A stretch of DNA of 22,366 nt from Folioceros fuciformis. Taxonomy: Eukaryota > Anthocerotophyta > Anthocerotopsida > Anthocerotales. The notes beneath the pieces are model-generated. The model was not told where the DNA came from. It searched no databases and saw only the letters and a list, made by a program, of their open reading frames with translations. A program made the position numbers and the translations under genes. The DNA is taken from contig JBNGIO010005469.1 in NCBI GenBank assembly GCA_049999805.1, forward strand, positions 1 to 22,366, in the 5' to 3' direction. This document shows positions 10,285 through 19,350 of the stretch, piece by piece (within the stretch, counting starts at the first letter, position 1; each line of letters opens with the position of its first letter).

Positions 10285-12591
10285 ATGGCAAGCTTGCAAG
10301 CCGCTGCCACCAGATGCAGCAGTATCTTGCCAGCAAAGGCAGCCCGTCCTGGGAAGGATACTGTTTCACTGCTGCCTGTGAAAGAGGAAAGGGGTGCAAC
10401 TGCTGAAACCGTGAGGAAGCTATGCATGGAGGGTCATCCAAAGGGAGGCTGTTGAGAGTTTGGGGGTCTTGGTGGAGACGGACTGCTGTGTTTCCAGGTC
10501 TCTCTGTTATACGGTGCTCAGGCAATGTGTGGTGGAGAGGAATCTGGTATTGGGGCGGCGCGTACATGCTTTCAGTGTGAGAAACGGGTATCGGTCGGAT
10601 ACTTTCCTGTGCAACCACATCCTGCGGATGTATGGTTCTCATGGCAGGTTGCAAGACGCGATGGATGTGTTCACCGATGTTGCCAGACCAGATGCCTTCA
10701 TGTGGTCTTCCCTGATATCTGCGCATGTCAAAGAGGGACCGGGCAAGGAGGCCCTGGAGCTGTATCATCGGATGCGCAGGTTAGGTGTTAAGCCGAATGG
10801 CCATGTGTTTGTGACAGCCCTACAGGCCTGCGCAAAGGGAGGAGACCTGGTGACTGGGCAGGAGCTGCATGCTCACTTGTTGGCTGCTGGCGTTGAGCCT
10901 GATTTGTTCGTTTGCAGCTCCTTGGTGGACATGTACGCGAAGTGTGGCAGCCTGGAAGATGCTCACAGAGTGTTTGACGGACTCCGTCACAAGAATGTGG
11001 TAACGTGGACTGCTTTGATTGCAGGATACTCCCAGCAGGGCATGGGGCAAGAAGCACTTTAGCTTTACAGAGATATGCAAGCAGAGGGTGTTGCCATACC
11101 CAATTCCGTGACCTTCTTGTGCCTCTTGCAAGCCTGTGCAAGTGTGGGCGCTCCAGGTTTGGAGATGGGGAAGCAGCTTCACGCACAGATCAGAGAACAA
11201 GGACATCAAGCTGATGCCTTTGTAGCCAACAGTTTGGTGAACATGTACGCCAAGTGTGGCAGTTTGGAAAATGCTCAGAAAGTGTTTGACGGGCTTGCTC
11301 GAAAAGATGTGGCCACGTGGAATGCCATGGTTGCAGGATATTCTCAGCAGGACATGGGGCAGGAAGCCCTTCGAGTGTATGACACCATGCAACAAGAAGG
11401 CGCAGTTGCCCCAGACTCCGTGACCTTTGTGTGTCTCCTTCAGGCATGTGCAGGGCTGGGCACCACAGCTCTTGAGGCGGGGAAGCAGCTTCATGCGCAG
11501 ATCAGAGATGGGGGACATGAGGCTGATATGTTTGTTACAAACAGTTTGGTGAAAATGTATGCCAAGTGTGGCAGTTTAGCCGACGCGGAGATAGTGTTTG
11601 ATGGTCCTGGTCGGAAGGACTTGGTCACGTGGAATGCCATGATTGCAGCGTATTCTCAGCAGGGCATGGTAGTACCAGATTCCGTCACATTTGTTTGCCT
11701 CCTGCAGGCATGTGCAAGTGTGGGCCCCTTGGCTTTGGAGAAGGGGAAGCAGCTACATTTGCAGATTCGTGAAAGAGGACATGAAGCTGATGCGTTTGTA
11801 GCTAGCAGCTTGTTAAAGATGTATACCAAGTGTGGTTGCTTGGAATCTGCTCGGAAAGTGTTTGACGGGCTTAATCATAAAGATGTAGTGACTTGGACTG
11901 CCTTGATCGCAGGGTGTTCCCATCAGGGAATAGGCCAGGAAGCTCTCGGGCTGTATGGCGCGATGAAAGACCAAGGCATGGCTTTACCCGATTCTGTGAC
12001 GTTTGTGTGCCTTCTTCAAGCATGTGCCAGGGTGGGCAGCTCGGCTCTGGCACAGGGCAAAGAGCTTCATGCGGAAGTGAGAGAGCTGGGATATCAAGCC
12101 GATGTACTTGTAGCCAACAGTCTGGTGAACATGTATGCTAAGTGCGACAGTTTGGAAGATGCTCAGAGAGTGTTTGATGGACTAGGTGACAACTATGTGG
12201 TGACGTGGAATGCAATTTTAGCAGGATATTCCCAGCAAGGCATGGGCCTGGAAGTTCTTCGTCTCTACAGTGCTAGGCAAGAAGGCGGACGGGCTGTACC
12301 CAATTCTGTAACATTTGTCTGCCTCCCTTTCTCCAAAGCTGGGGTACCTACGCTTGCACATCTCCTTTATCCTAGATAAAGGAGATCTTGCAGCACATGC
12401 TTTGATGTGGAATATATACAATGGTGCTCAAATGTGGGAGGAAGCACAGTTGCTTCTGGCAAGGAGGAGGAAAATGAAGATATTGAAGCAACCAGGTCAG
12501 AGCACGGTGGACAGACACGGATGGAGTGGTCCATAGTTTTACAGTCGGGGAAAGAACTGTAGAACTGTCAAACATGGATGTCAGAAGCTGA
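10285..12591 (+). pseudogene. PLS-class pentatricopeptide repeat gene, decayed
   Basis: ATG at 10285 opens a Ser/Ala-rich, acid-poor leader (MASLQAAATRCSSILPAKAA) typical of organelle targeting, then AETVRKLCMEGHPK. The reading must shift from frame 1 to frame 2 near 10440-10448 to continue as EAVESLGVLVETDCC and into P, L and S repeats: LVNMYAKCGSLENA, VFDGLARKDVATWNAM, SVTFVCLLQACA, GKQLHAQI. MYAKC blocks start at 10931, 11243, 11555, 11819 and 12131. Breaks are the early shift, TAG at 11060-11062 inside EAL-LYRDMQ, a 48-base deletion after YSQQGM near 11668, loss of frame near 12325-12374, and an E-type tail (LMWNIYNGAQMWEEAQ, KQPGQS) in frame 3 moving to frame 1 (HSFTVGERTVEL) and ending at 12591. 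Intact relatives bind organellar RNA, often for editing. No DYW domain is visible. Confidence 0.88.
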
Positions 12592-13030
12592 GAAGGATGT
12601 ACTATCGGCCTTGTGTATTAGCTGTCTTAAAGAATTTTGCAGACGAAATTTTACTCAGATCAGAGGTTGTTATCAGAGCAGCTCGACAGTCCAAATCACA
12701 TATTTTGTTCGCTGTGCTGAGCTGCTTTGATAACAGCTGCTACACAGTGCTTCTTTCGACTCGAGGGTAGGAAAACCGGCAGGAGTGCTCACAGCTCGCA
12801 TCCAGCTGCCTCCGCTCCAAAAAGCTTCTTCGTTCTGCGTCTAGGGTTTTCTGCCTTAATTGCTGCTCTGGAAGAAGCTCAGTGACCACCCACTTACTGC
12901 TACGGGGACTCTTGAGAACTCGCGAAATCCACGTGAGAAACTCGCCAAATCCACTCATCAGTTCACCACAGCTACTTTGATCATACGCAGTCAACGCATT
13001 CTGGCCCACAATAACATAGCACGAGGCTGG
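12592..13030. other. Sequence after the PPR remnant, no gene recognised
   Basis: This may be the former 3' untranslated region of the PPR gene. An open frame of 89 codons lies on the minus strand at 12740-13009 (charged, with LLPEQQLRQKTLDAERRSF) but has no recognisable family or splice partner. I do not call it a gene. Confidence 0.4.
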
Positions 13031-13032
13031 CT

Positions 13033-13055
13033 AGGACCTGAGTGACTCAGGTCCT
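13033..13055. repeat. Perfect 11-base inverted repeat
   Basis: AGGACCTGAGT and its exact reverse complement ACTCAGGTCCT are separated by a single G, so the sequence can form a tight cruciform or hairpin. It lies about 35 bases before the second dispersed-repeat copy. Confidence 0.9.
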
Positions 13056-13090
13056 GGCCTGTTTAGAAAGACTCGGGTCCTGCGTCTTTC

Positions 13091-13415
13091 TGAACACCAT
13101 TCCCCTGCCATATGCTGACGTAGTTTTTGACTTTGCAAATGCGTGGCAGTTTGGCAGTGGCTCCCCAGTGGGCGTTGTGGGACCCGTTGCCTTTCACTTC
13201 CCCAGGCTTTCCCTGACCCTGTAGTAGGCTACAAAGCTGCTGCTCCATCACACTAGTCTCCTTTTGCAAGAAAATAATGTTCACATATAGCTTCTACACT
13301 TTGGTCTGAGTTTACATTGCTGTTGTGTGAGCAGTTCTAAACATGGTCTCTGCTAAGCCCACACGTGTTGTTTGGTCAGAGGATGCATTTGATTGCAGTT
13401 TTGTGACCAAGTCCA
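13091..13415 (+). repeat. Dispersed repeat, copy B (partner at 2611-2925)
   Basis: This copy aligns along its length with 2611-2925 in the same orientation. From 13343 it carries the related frame start MVSAKPTRVVWSEDAFDCSF, which stays open to YLEIENLRNLKKY and beyond, ending at 13594. The pattern W-S-E-D-A followed by a basic helix-like stretch loosely recalls trihelix or MYB/SANT-like DNA-binding proteins found in some plant DNA transposons; that link is weak. The flanks of the two copies differ. Confidence 0.75.
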
Positions 13416-14150
13416 TCCCTTATTTAGAAATTGAAAATTTAAGAAACTTGAAGAAATATACAAATATTATTAAAAAAATAAACAATCTATACAAAGTACC
13501 ATCAAATGGGGCGATTATGGGCACTCACAATCACCTTAGGCAATGTCCTTTCAAGGGGCTATCAAATTGCATGGCTAGCTTTTGGAAGGGCTAGGCCACT
13601 AGCCCCATATCTCCCATAAGTGATAGCAAGCGTACAAAGCAAGTGGTCTTAAGGAGTTGCTACATGATCAAGGAGGACACACAAGGTGAGAAAAATGAGG
13701 TAGCAAAGATAGATGCACTATCCTCACCAAGAAGATGTAGCAAGAGTAGATAATTAGAAGGACCTTTTGACTTGTGTCAATTGAAGGGCTCTTAGCACAT
13801 TTGCACTACCTCGACCCACTCACCCTTTTGCACATCCTTCATACATAAGGTAATGGGTTCATGCTAATAGTAAAGATTGATAGGAAGATGTGGTTGTGTT
13901 GACATATCAACTGGCATGGCATGAGGCTCAGCTCTCTTCACATTTGAATTGGAATTTCAGCTATTAAGGTGGTTTTGGAAACAATTTGTCACACATTGAC
14001 TCAATGCTCGTTGCTTAACCTTATCCCATGTGTTATGCACTATTTTTTGCAATATCAAATTCAGTCACTAGATGTGAAGAGAAGATGGAATTGCACCTCA
14101 CCGTCGTCTCTACTAACCTCTTGAAAGAACACTTTTGCATAGCATTCTAC
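13416..14150. other. Unassigned sequence between repeats
   Basis: An AT-rich patch at 13425-13500 is followed by sequence of average composition with no open frame that I recognise, no terminal repeats that I could pair, and no RNA gene. Confidence 0.45.
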
Positions 14151-14481
14151 TAACAGCTTCAAAGAACGCTTTGCAGGTCCTTTCTGGGTGTTGAAACGCA
14201 TCAACAAGGTCACGTACCAGCTTGAACTGCCCGCCGACTGGCGCCTCTGCTGAACATTCCATGTGTCCCTGTTGAAACCAGTGATCCACCGCCGTGCTAA
14301 ACTTCCCTCATTGCCGACACCAACTGAGTCTGTGCTAGCAACCAGCCAACCCTTAGTCACCCATTCTAGGACACAGACTCCCATTCCCTCTCCGGAGGCC
14401 AGCCACAGTCTTCCCTCTGAACCCCTCCCGACGGTATCACCAATTCCCCACCAACCGACCCGCATCCTCCAACGTCGAGAC

Positions 14482-14517
14482 CGGCACCTCCGGCACCTCC
14501 GGCACCTCCGGCACCGA
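14482..14517 (+). repeat. 9-base tandem repeat inside the chromodomain coding sequence
   Basis: CGGCACCTC is repeated three times and followed by a partial fourth copy, CGGCACCGA. It keeps the frame and encodes RHL repeats (RHLRHLRHLRHRH), lengthening the chromodomain's first strand. Confidence 0.9.
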
Positions 14518-14652
14518 CACATCCGTGACTTCCTGGTTGCGTGGGAGGGCGAGCCCGATTCAGCGGCAACATGGGAACCCGAGGATTTCTATCTACAATT
14601 CCCCCGTCTGCGCGAGCAGATTCCAAATGGCCAGGAGGACCCGGCCCCAACA

Positions 14653-14664
14653 AGTGGGGGAGAA
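14653..14664 (+). promoter_or_regulatory. Polypurine tract of the chromovirus
   Basis: AGTGGGGGAGAA lies directly before TGAAACGTGACG, the expected start of the 3' LTR. This is the family's normal junction between the end of pol and the LTR. Confidence 0.7.
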
Positions 14665-14880
14665 TGAAACGTGACGACGAGCAGGCCACTCAAGTCATCC
14701 GCCGAGGAACCGAAGCTACCACGAAACAGGTAGCAGGAACCCTACGAAACACTCATGGTTTTAGCGAATACCCAGCTGATACAAAATAATTAAACAAATA
14801 CTAATTAAATAGATAAATGCCAGTATATAGGATATCCGGATAACTAAAAATTGTTATACCAGTAGAATCCCAAGAAGTAG
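14665..14880 (+). repeat. Chromovirus 3' LTR remnant, probably truncated
   Basis: The sequence after the polypurine tract starts with TG. No terminal CA can be paired with it, because the 5' LTR is absent, and the minus-strand copia remnant begins at about 14886, so the right end is either cut or unrecognised. Confidence 0.45.
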
Positions 14881-14885
14881 GGTAG

Positions 14886-15371
14886 TTAGGCGGGCAGGCA
14901 CAGCCTTCTTGGCACTGCTCGCACACATGTATTTGTAGCGAATCCAAACATGAAGAGAATGTCCATTTTCCCAAAGCCGGAATCCAGAGCTGCTCCGTAA
15001 CACAAGTCGTTGTTTTGTAAGGCTCCTATAGCAAGGAGTTCCCTTTGCGGGGTTTCAATGATGCAGTGACCATCCCCGAAGCATACGTAACAACCTGATT
15101 CATCTACCTTTCTAACTAAGAAGAGGTTCTTTGTAAGCCCTGGTACATGAAGAACGCCTGATATGTGCAAGGTAGATGTTGTTTTAAGGTTAATTTTGAG
15201 GGACCCATGACCCTGTATTTTGTGTCTAGAGTCATCTCCTAGACTAACATACTGAGGTGGCTGTGTAGGGTTGATCTCTGTGAAGTATTCTAGGTTTTGT
15301 GTCATGTGTTGGGAGGCACCCAAGTCAATGTACCATGTGTGATGTCCCCGAGCTGCAAGGCAGGATGCCAC
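14886..15371 (-). pseudogene. Copia protease fragment with altered active site
   Basis: The frame reads HHTWYIDLGASQHMTQN, then YVSLGDDSRHKIQGHGSL, HISGVLHVPGLTKNLFLVRK and CYVCFGDGHCII, the usual order of the aspartic protease and following spacer in copia polyproteins. The family signature is Asp-Ser/Thr-Gly. Here it is Asp-Leu-Gly, so the catalytic loop is altered and activity is doubtful. The conserved His/Cys segment before integrase is not found. Confidence 0.8.
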
Positions 15372-15479
15372 ATAAGCTGTTGGATTAGAGGAACTTGGTT
15401 GATCTAGCTAATCTTGGGAAAATTGAGGTGTGTGTGTTAAATATGCTCTTGTATGTCTTTCCATTGTGAGGGCGAGTTG

Positions 15480-16325
15480 TCCTATCTGCTCACGTCAACG
15501 TTGTGGGTTGTTTGCAGCTTGTCATTTCCGACATTCCTCATAGGTATGTCCTGGAATTTTACAGTACCCGCAGACGGGTTTCCAAGGGGGATTTTAGTAA
15601 CCTCTTCCTCTACTATGGTAAGTACCCTGATAATTGCCTGGTCCACAGGGATGTGGTTGTCCTCGCATGCCACCGCCCCTACCCCTGAATCTTTTGCCTG
15701 TAAAATAGGCGTTGGAGGAAGATTCTCTAGCATAAAAAGTGTTGGATAATTTGCGTCTTGCTTCTTCTTTTAGCATAGAGCTAATAACTTTGTTGACTAT
15801 CAGGGGAGTTACTCCTTGAAGGGACTACACAACAGTAACCTAGGACTTGGGCAGCGCGGAAAGGAGTAGGGCTGCAGAAAGATCTTTGGTAAGGGCGAAT
15901 CCAGTGGCCTTGAATTTTGTTGACCAGCTACGGAAGTGCATAGTATGTTGGTCGACGAGATCTCCCTCTTGCGTGCGCAGGCCGAAGAAGTGTGTACGGT
16001 GTGCATAATATTATATCGTGCAATTGCTGCTAGGCAGCTGCTGCAGTGTTTGTGTTTTTGATTTGTTGGACATTCCCATGACGCATAGCCTGGATGATCA
16101 CGTTGTGTGCTTGTTGATTGGCGTCTTCCCAGTCCTCCTTTTCTTTTGCTGTTCCGTTGGTTGGGTAGGCTATGGGAACAGGGGGGTTGCCTATGCCTTC
16201 TACGTAGCCCCATAATTTTCTCTCCTTTAGGATATTTTTATCCTAAATTTCCATGTTGGAAAGTTTTGCTACTGACCATCGAACTTGTCTTCTTTGGACA
16301 GGCTGGTGTGGGAGGACATGGTGTT
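15480..16325 (-). pseudogene. Copia gag with CCHC zinc knuckle
   Basis: Pieces in order are ERKLWGYVEG, EKEDWEDANQQAHNVIIQAM, TMHFRSWSTKFKATGFALTK, DLSAALLLSALPKS, SSMLKEEARRKLSNTFYARE, a Gly/Arg-rich stretch (GKRFRGRGGGMRG), and the zinc knuckle CGYCKIPGHTYEEC at 15572-15531 with C-x2-C-x4-H-x4-C spacing. Gag forms the element's particle and the knuckle binds its RNA. Three TAG codons interrupt it (AAA-QQL near 16033, KS-VTVV and VV-SLQG near 15822-15842), and frame changes are needed, for example before the knuckle. Confidence 0.82.
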
Positions 16326-16945
16326 GGTGGCGTTCTAAACGCTGAAGACAATGTTTCTAATTATACTAGATGCATCTAACTGCATGGTGAGGACAAATCT
16401 GTAAGTTTGTTGAGGGAATTTTATGTGGGAATGTGATTCGTCTAGACTGTTGATTTTCTGTATTATTGAGGTTTGTGTTTCTTGAATTTCCTTCGCAGAT
16501 GGGAGCATGAAGAGGTTGTGCTGTCTACATAGAGAACTGAGGTGAGAGATTACTTTCTCCTTGACATCTGTGAGTGAGATGGGAGCGATGATGTCTAGAC
16601 ATGTGGTAAATTCCCTTTTCATTGTTGATGGAAGAGGTATTCTACTTGGATGTATGAGAAGTCATAATCATTATGTTCTAGGTGACCTCTGAGGAGTAGT
16701 TCTTTGCCAATTAAAAAGTAGGACACCGCAGGTCCTGAACCAGCCATAATGACAAAGGTTTTCCTGTGCCTCTTTGAGGTATCGAATCTCTCTGTTGGAC
16801 CTTTGCCATTGAAGGTATTTGGCTTTTTTTTTTCTGCCTTCTTTGCAAGGCGCCTTAGCCTCTGATCACCATGCACTAGGTCGCAATTGGCGGGGCATTA
16901 TGGTGTGGCTGGTATGGATGAGATCAATGACCAGAGGGAAGGGAT

Positions 16946-16960
16946 CCTGCTATGATACCA
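16946..16960 (-). promoter_or_regulatory. Primer-binding site for initiator tRNA-Met
   Basis: On the minus strand TGGTATCATAGCAGG directly follows an LTR-like end GATAATTACA. Plant copia elements commonly use TGGTATCAGAGC, complementary to the 3' end of initiator tRNA-Met; there is one mismatch here. It places the LTR boundary at 16961. Confidence 0.75.
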
Positions 16961-17109
16961 TGTAATTATCAGGATTAGATTTGCATTGAAACGTGATCGT
17001 TAAGTACAAAGGTGAAACGCTGCGAGCGTACTCGTAACTGTTCGTCAAGTTCGACTTTTGGTATCTAGTCTGTAGACCGAAACGTGCCCTAACCTAGGCA
17101 GTAGATATG

Positions 17110-17361
17110 CATTAATAACAGGCCCACCTTTGATACCCTACAATCCGTGTTTGGGCAATTGGCATGTGCACCTCCATGCTCTTCTGAAAGGCACCAGTGC
17201 TGTGCACCAGCCTTTTTCAAGCACAGCAAAGTAACATGGTCAGCGAAAATGAGGCCCTCCGACTCTAGTCGTCCACACACAACTAGCGCTTCCTGTTCGA
17301 GCAAGCCCATGCTTGGCATACCTAGTCTCACAGCATTCCAGATGGAATATTCCACTCGCAC
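17110..17361 (-). pseudogene. Pentatricopeptide repeat gene fragment
   Basis: One open stretch reads WNAVRLGM, then LEQEALVVCGRLESEG, ADHVTLLCLKKAGAQHWCLS and EEHGGAHANC. The order W-N-A, E-A-L, V-T-L-L-C-L-K-A, H-A matches successive S, P and L units of a PLS-class PPR protein. It covers only about 70 residues, lacks neighbours and differs in detail from the larger PPR remnant at 10285-12591, so it is a separate scrap. It lies just upstream of the minus-strand copia LTR and may mark its insertion point. Confidence 0.5.
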
Positions 17362-17550
17362 CTCAAATGGACACCGAGATCAATGTACTCGTCGCTTCAC
17401 AAATAAATCCTTCTTACAGACGGACACTTTCGAAACTTTGCCTCTAATTACAAAATAGGTGTAGATGTGACAATAATGAGCATCTTGGCATTTATGTATG
17501 TATTATTTGTTGTAGGTTTCAAAACATTCGCTCATGACCATGGTGGTGTA

Positions 17551-17697
17551 GGGTTATTAAAGCCCAATGTGTTTAGACTAATGTGTTTAGTCTAAGATTA
17601 GTGTCTAGTTAAGTATCATTAGTTTAGATTAGCTTAAGCTAGTATGTAAGAAGCTTCTTGCGCAGCTTCCTGTGCGCTTCTTGTGAAGCTTCCTAGG
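17551..17697 (+). repeat. Direct repeat, left copy (LTR-like, one full 23-base unit)
   Basis: 147 bases beginning GGGTTATTAAAGCCCAATGT align with 18690-18928. Near the start, TTAGACTAA and TTAGTCTAA form an inverted repeat (17573-17581 and 17587-17595). The copy ends in CTTCTTGTGAAGCTTCCTAG. A TATA box, TATAAATA at 17714-17721, follows, then a pyrimidine-rich tract at 17768-17812, an arrangement like U3 and R of an LTR. Confidence 0.7.
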
Positions 17698-18219
17698 GAG
17701 CTCTTCTAGAGGGTATAAATACCCCCTTGAGCTCCCTTGCATATTAAGACTCATTGTGAGAGTGTGACCTCTCTTTCTCCTCTCCTCCTTGCCTCCTCCT
17801 CTCCTCCTTCACCATGTAGCTCCTGGAGCGATCCTTCAAGTGGAACAACGCACATGACATTGGAGCACCATGGATCACTGGATCACTAACAGTGTGGTTT
17901 AACTTCTTCCAAACATGGCATAAGGAAACCTTGTGGCCAAACTCCTTACACACCTAGCAAAAGGGAACGTGGTGGCTGAACTTTGTACACACTTAACAAA
18001 AGGTAACATACGTTATCTACCTTTTTGGCTAAGGGCAGTTGTAGGCTTAGTGCCTTGGCATGTTGCTATTAAAACAACATCCTACTGGGATTAACATCAA
18101 TTATTAGGACGAAGCAAACCTCCACTGCCCTAGTAAGGTTGGTCGTACACTATGGAATTAATAAATTGGGACTATTTGAAGTCTCTCTCTGTGTACAGTC
18201 GGCCGAAGTTGTTACAATT

Positions 18220-18236
18220 ATTATTATTATTATTTA
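18220..18236 (+). repeat. (ATT)n microsatellite
   Basis: Five to six uninterrupted ATT units lie 26 bases before the acceptor-like site of the short exon-like frame, in its T-rich upstream tract. Confidence 0.8.
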
Positions 18237-18262
18237 ATGTTTGATTTGCTCTTTGATTTTAG

Positions 18263-18385
18263 ATTGTAGAAGTGGCAAGGCCAAAGTCTATTGCGGTAGC
18301 CATTAACCAAGTCTTAGAGCTTGTGAAAGAAGCTAAACTGCTTATAGGTCTAAAAGGGAAGGATCATTATCGAAGAAAACTCTAA
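18263..18385 (+). pseudogene. Exon-like 40-codon frame, captured gene fragment candidate
   Basis: A strong acceptor-like tract (CTCTTTGATTTTAG) is followed by an open frame of 40 codons ending in TAA: VEVARPKSIAVAINQVLELV, then KEAKLLIGLKGKDHYRRKL. The peptide is a plausible charged amphipathic helix with a basic end, unlike retroelement proteins. I do not recognise the family. It has no ATG and no visible upstream exon, and it lies between two related direct repeats, so it may be the last exon of a host gene carried by a non-autonomous element. A chance open frame is not excluded. Confidence 0.35.
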
Positions 18386-18689
18386 AGAGGACTTCAACTA
18401 GGGTGTGCATGACCAGAGGAGTTATGTCAGATTAACAACTAAGGCAACAACAAGCATAAGGAGGACACTTATTTTTTCTCCTTCTTTTGCTTCTTCCTCC
18501 TCCCACCAGCCCCTCCCTCTTCTTGTTTGTACACAGGTTGGCTGGTTCTTCATAGGAGAAATCACTCTAGCCTAACATTTTAGACTTTTCTCCATGCTCA
18601 AGCATTGTAACTCATGCACCCAGTGTGTCCCATGTTTTAGACTTTTCTCCATGGTCAAGCATGGTGGCCCATGTTTTGGACTTTTTACC

Positions 18690-18928
18690 GGGTTAATAAA
18701 GTCCAATGTGCTTCGACTAATGTGTTTAGTGTAAGATTAGTGTTTAGTTCAGTACCATTAGTTTAGATTAGCTTAAGCTAATCAGTTGGAAGCTTCTTGC
18801 GCAACTTCCGATGCGCTCCTTGCGCAGCTTCCGATGCGCTCGTTGCGCAGCTTTCAATGCGCTTCTTGCATAGTTTCCGATACGCTTCTTGCGCAGCTTC
18901 CGATGTGCTTCTTGTGAAGCTTCCTAGG
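18690..18928 (+). repeat. Direct repeat, right copy (LTR-like, five 23-base units)
   Basis: This copy starts GGGTTAATAAAGTCCAATGT and ends AAGCTTCCTAGG, like 17551-17697. It is 92 bases longer, exactly four 23-base units. Downstream it does not continue into a TATA box like the left copy, so it is either truncated or diverged there. Confidence 0.7.
18793..18926 (+). repeat. 23-base minisatellite inside the right direct repeat
   Basis: Five units of the type CTTCTTGCGCAGCTTCCGAT plus GCG run from 18793 to 18907 with a few substitutions per unit, followed by a partial CTTCTTGTGAAGCTTCC unit. The left repeat copy has one such unit and the partial one. Confidence 0.92.
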
Positions 18929-18986
18929 TCCTAAGATTGGAAGCTTTCTATGACTTTAGTGGTAGTTAGACCCTTGCTCAATGCCA

Positions 18987-19085
18987 GGACCTAGGACTTT
19001 AGTGGTAGTGAAGACTTTCTCCTTACTAGCTTGGAGGACCTAGGACTCTAGTGATAGTGAAGACTCTTTCTCCTTACTAGCTTGG
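18987..19085 (+). repeat. 49-base tandem duplication
   Basis: GGACCTAGGACTTTAGTGGT, continuing to CTTACTAGCTTGGA, is repeated once from 19036 with a few substitutions and one inserted T. Confidence 0.88.
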
Positions 19086-19254
19086 ACGTTGATATTTTAG
19101 CTACTATTAGTAGCCATTAGGGTTAGGGGTAGCCCTATTGTCTAATCAAGATTTATCTCCCTCATTATTGGATAGATGGATTTTCATATTGGTTTTTTTA
19201 CATTGTCTTTTTAAAATAAATAGACCTAACCTTCTTGATGCATCGAAGATGTGC

Positions 19255-19328
19255 ATGAGGTTCTTGAGCATAGGAAACAACTTAGCTATGAGGTTCTTGA
19301 GCTTAGGAAACACCTTAGCATGAGGTTT
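19255..19328 (+). repeat. 33-base tandem repeat, 2.3 copies
   Basis: ATGAGGTTCTTGAGC, followed by TAGGAAACA and CTTAGC, starts at 19255 and 19288, and a partial copy starts at 19320. It lies just beyond the last recognisable branching-enzyme sequence. Confidence 0.85.
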
Positions 19329-19350
19329 TTTTTGAAGAGTTGAGGATCTT

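Larger units (their letters stand above)
14151..14667 (+). pseudogene. Ty3/gypsy chromovirus integrase C-terminus and chromodomain
   Basis: Reading in frame 1, [20 protein letters not shown] and [10 protein letters not shown] match the end of the integrase module of plant chromoviruses, and FHVSLLKP is the family hallmark. A TGA at 14251-14253 interrupts it just before that hallmark. A Pro/Ser-rich linker leads to a chromodomain-like end, HIRDFLVAWEGEPDSAATWE, then PEDF. In the family this domain tethers integration to marked chromatin. The arginine-rich first strand is distorted by an in-frame 9-base repeat. The frame ends at TGA 14665-14667, overlapping the start of the LTR. Everything upstream of the integrase tail is missing. 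Confidence 0.85.
14886..17100 (-). mobile_element. Truncated Ty1/copia element (LTR end, primer site, gag, protease)
   Basis: Reading leftwards the order is LTR end, tRNA-Met primer-binding site at 16960-16946, a leader, gag, zinc knuckle and protease, as in a copia element. Integrase, reverse transcriptase and the 3' LTR are missing: the element stops at about 14886, close to the end of the chromovirus LTR. A leader open frame at 16876-16619 and another at 16622-16335 have no recognised product. The upstream boundary of the LTR is not determined. Confidence 0.7.

Noticed and set aside
11060-11062. Rescue of the PPR stop codon by RNA editing
   Set aside because: U-to-C editing of stops occurs in organelle transcripts of some seed-free plants, but this is a nuclear-type sequence with several other lesions.
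14061-14522. Minus-strand frame starting with Cys/Arg repeats
   Set aside because: It is antisense to the chromovirus integrase tail and its repeats come from the 9-base minisatellite.
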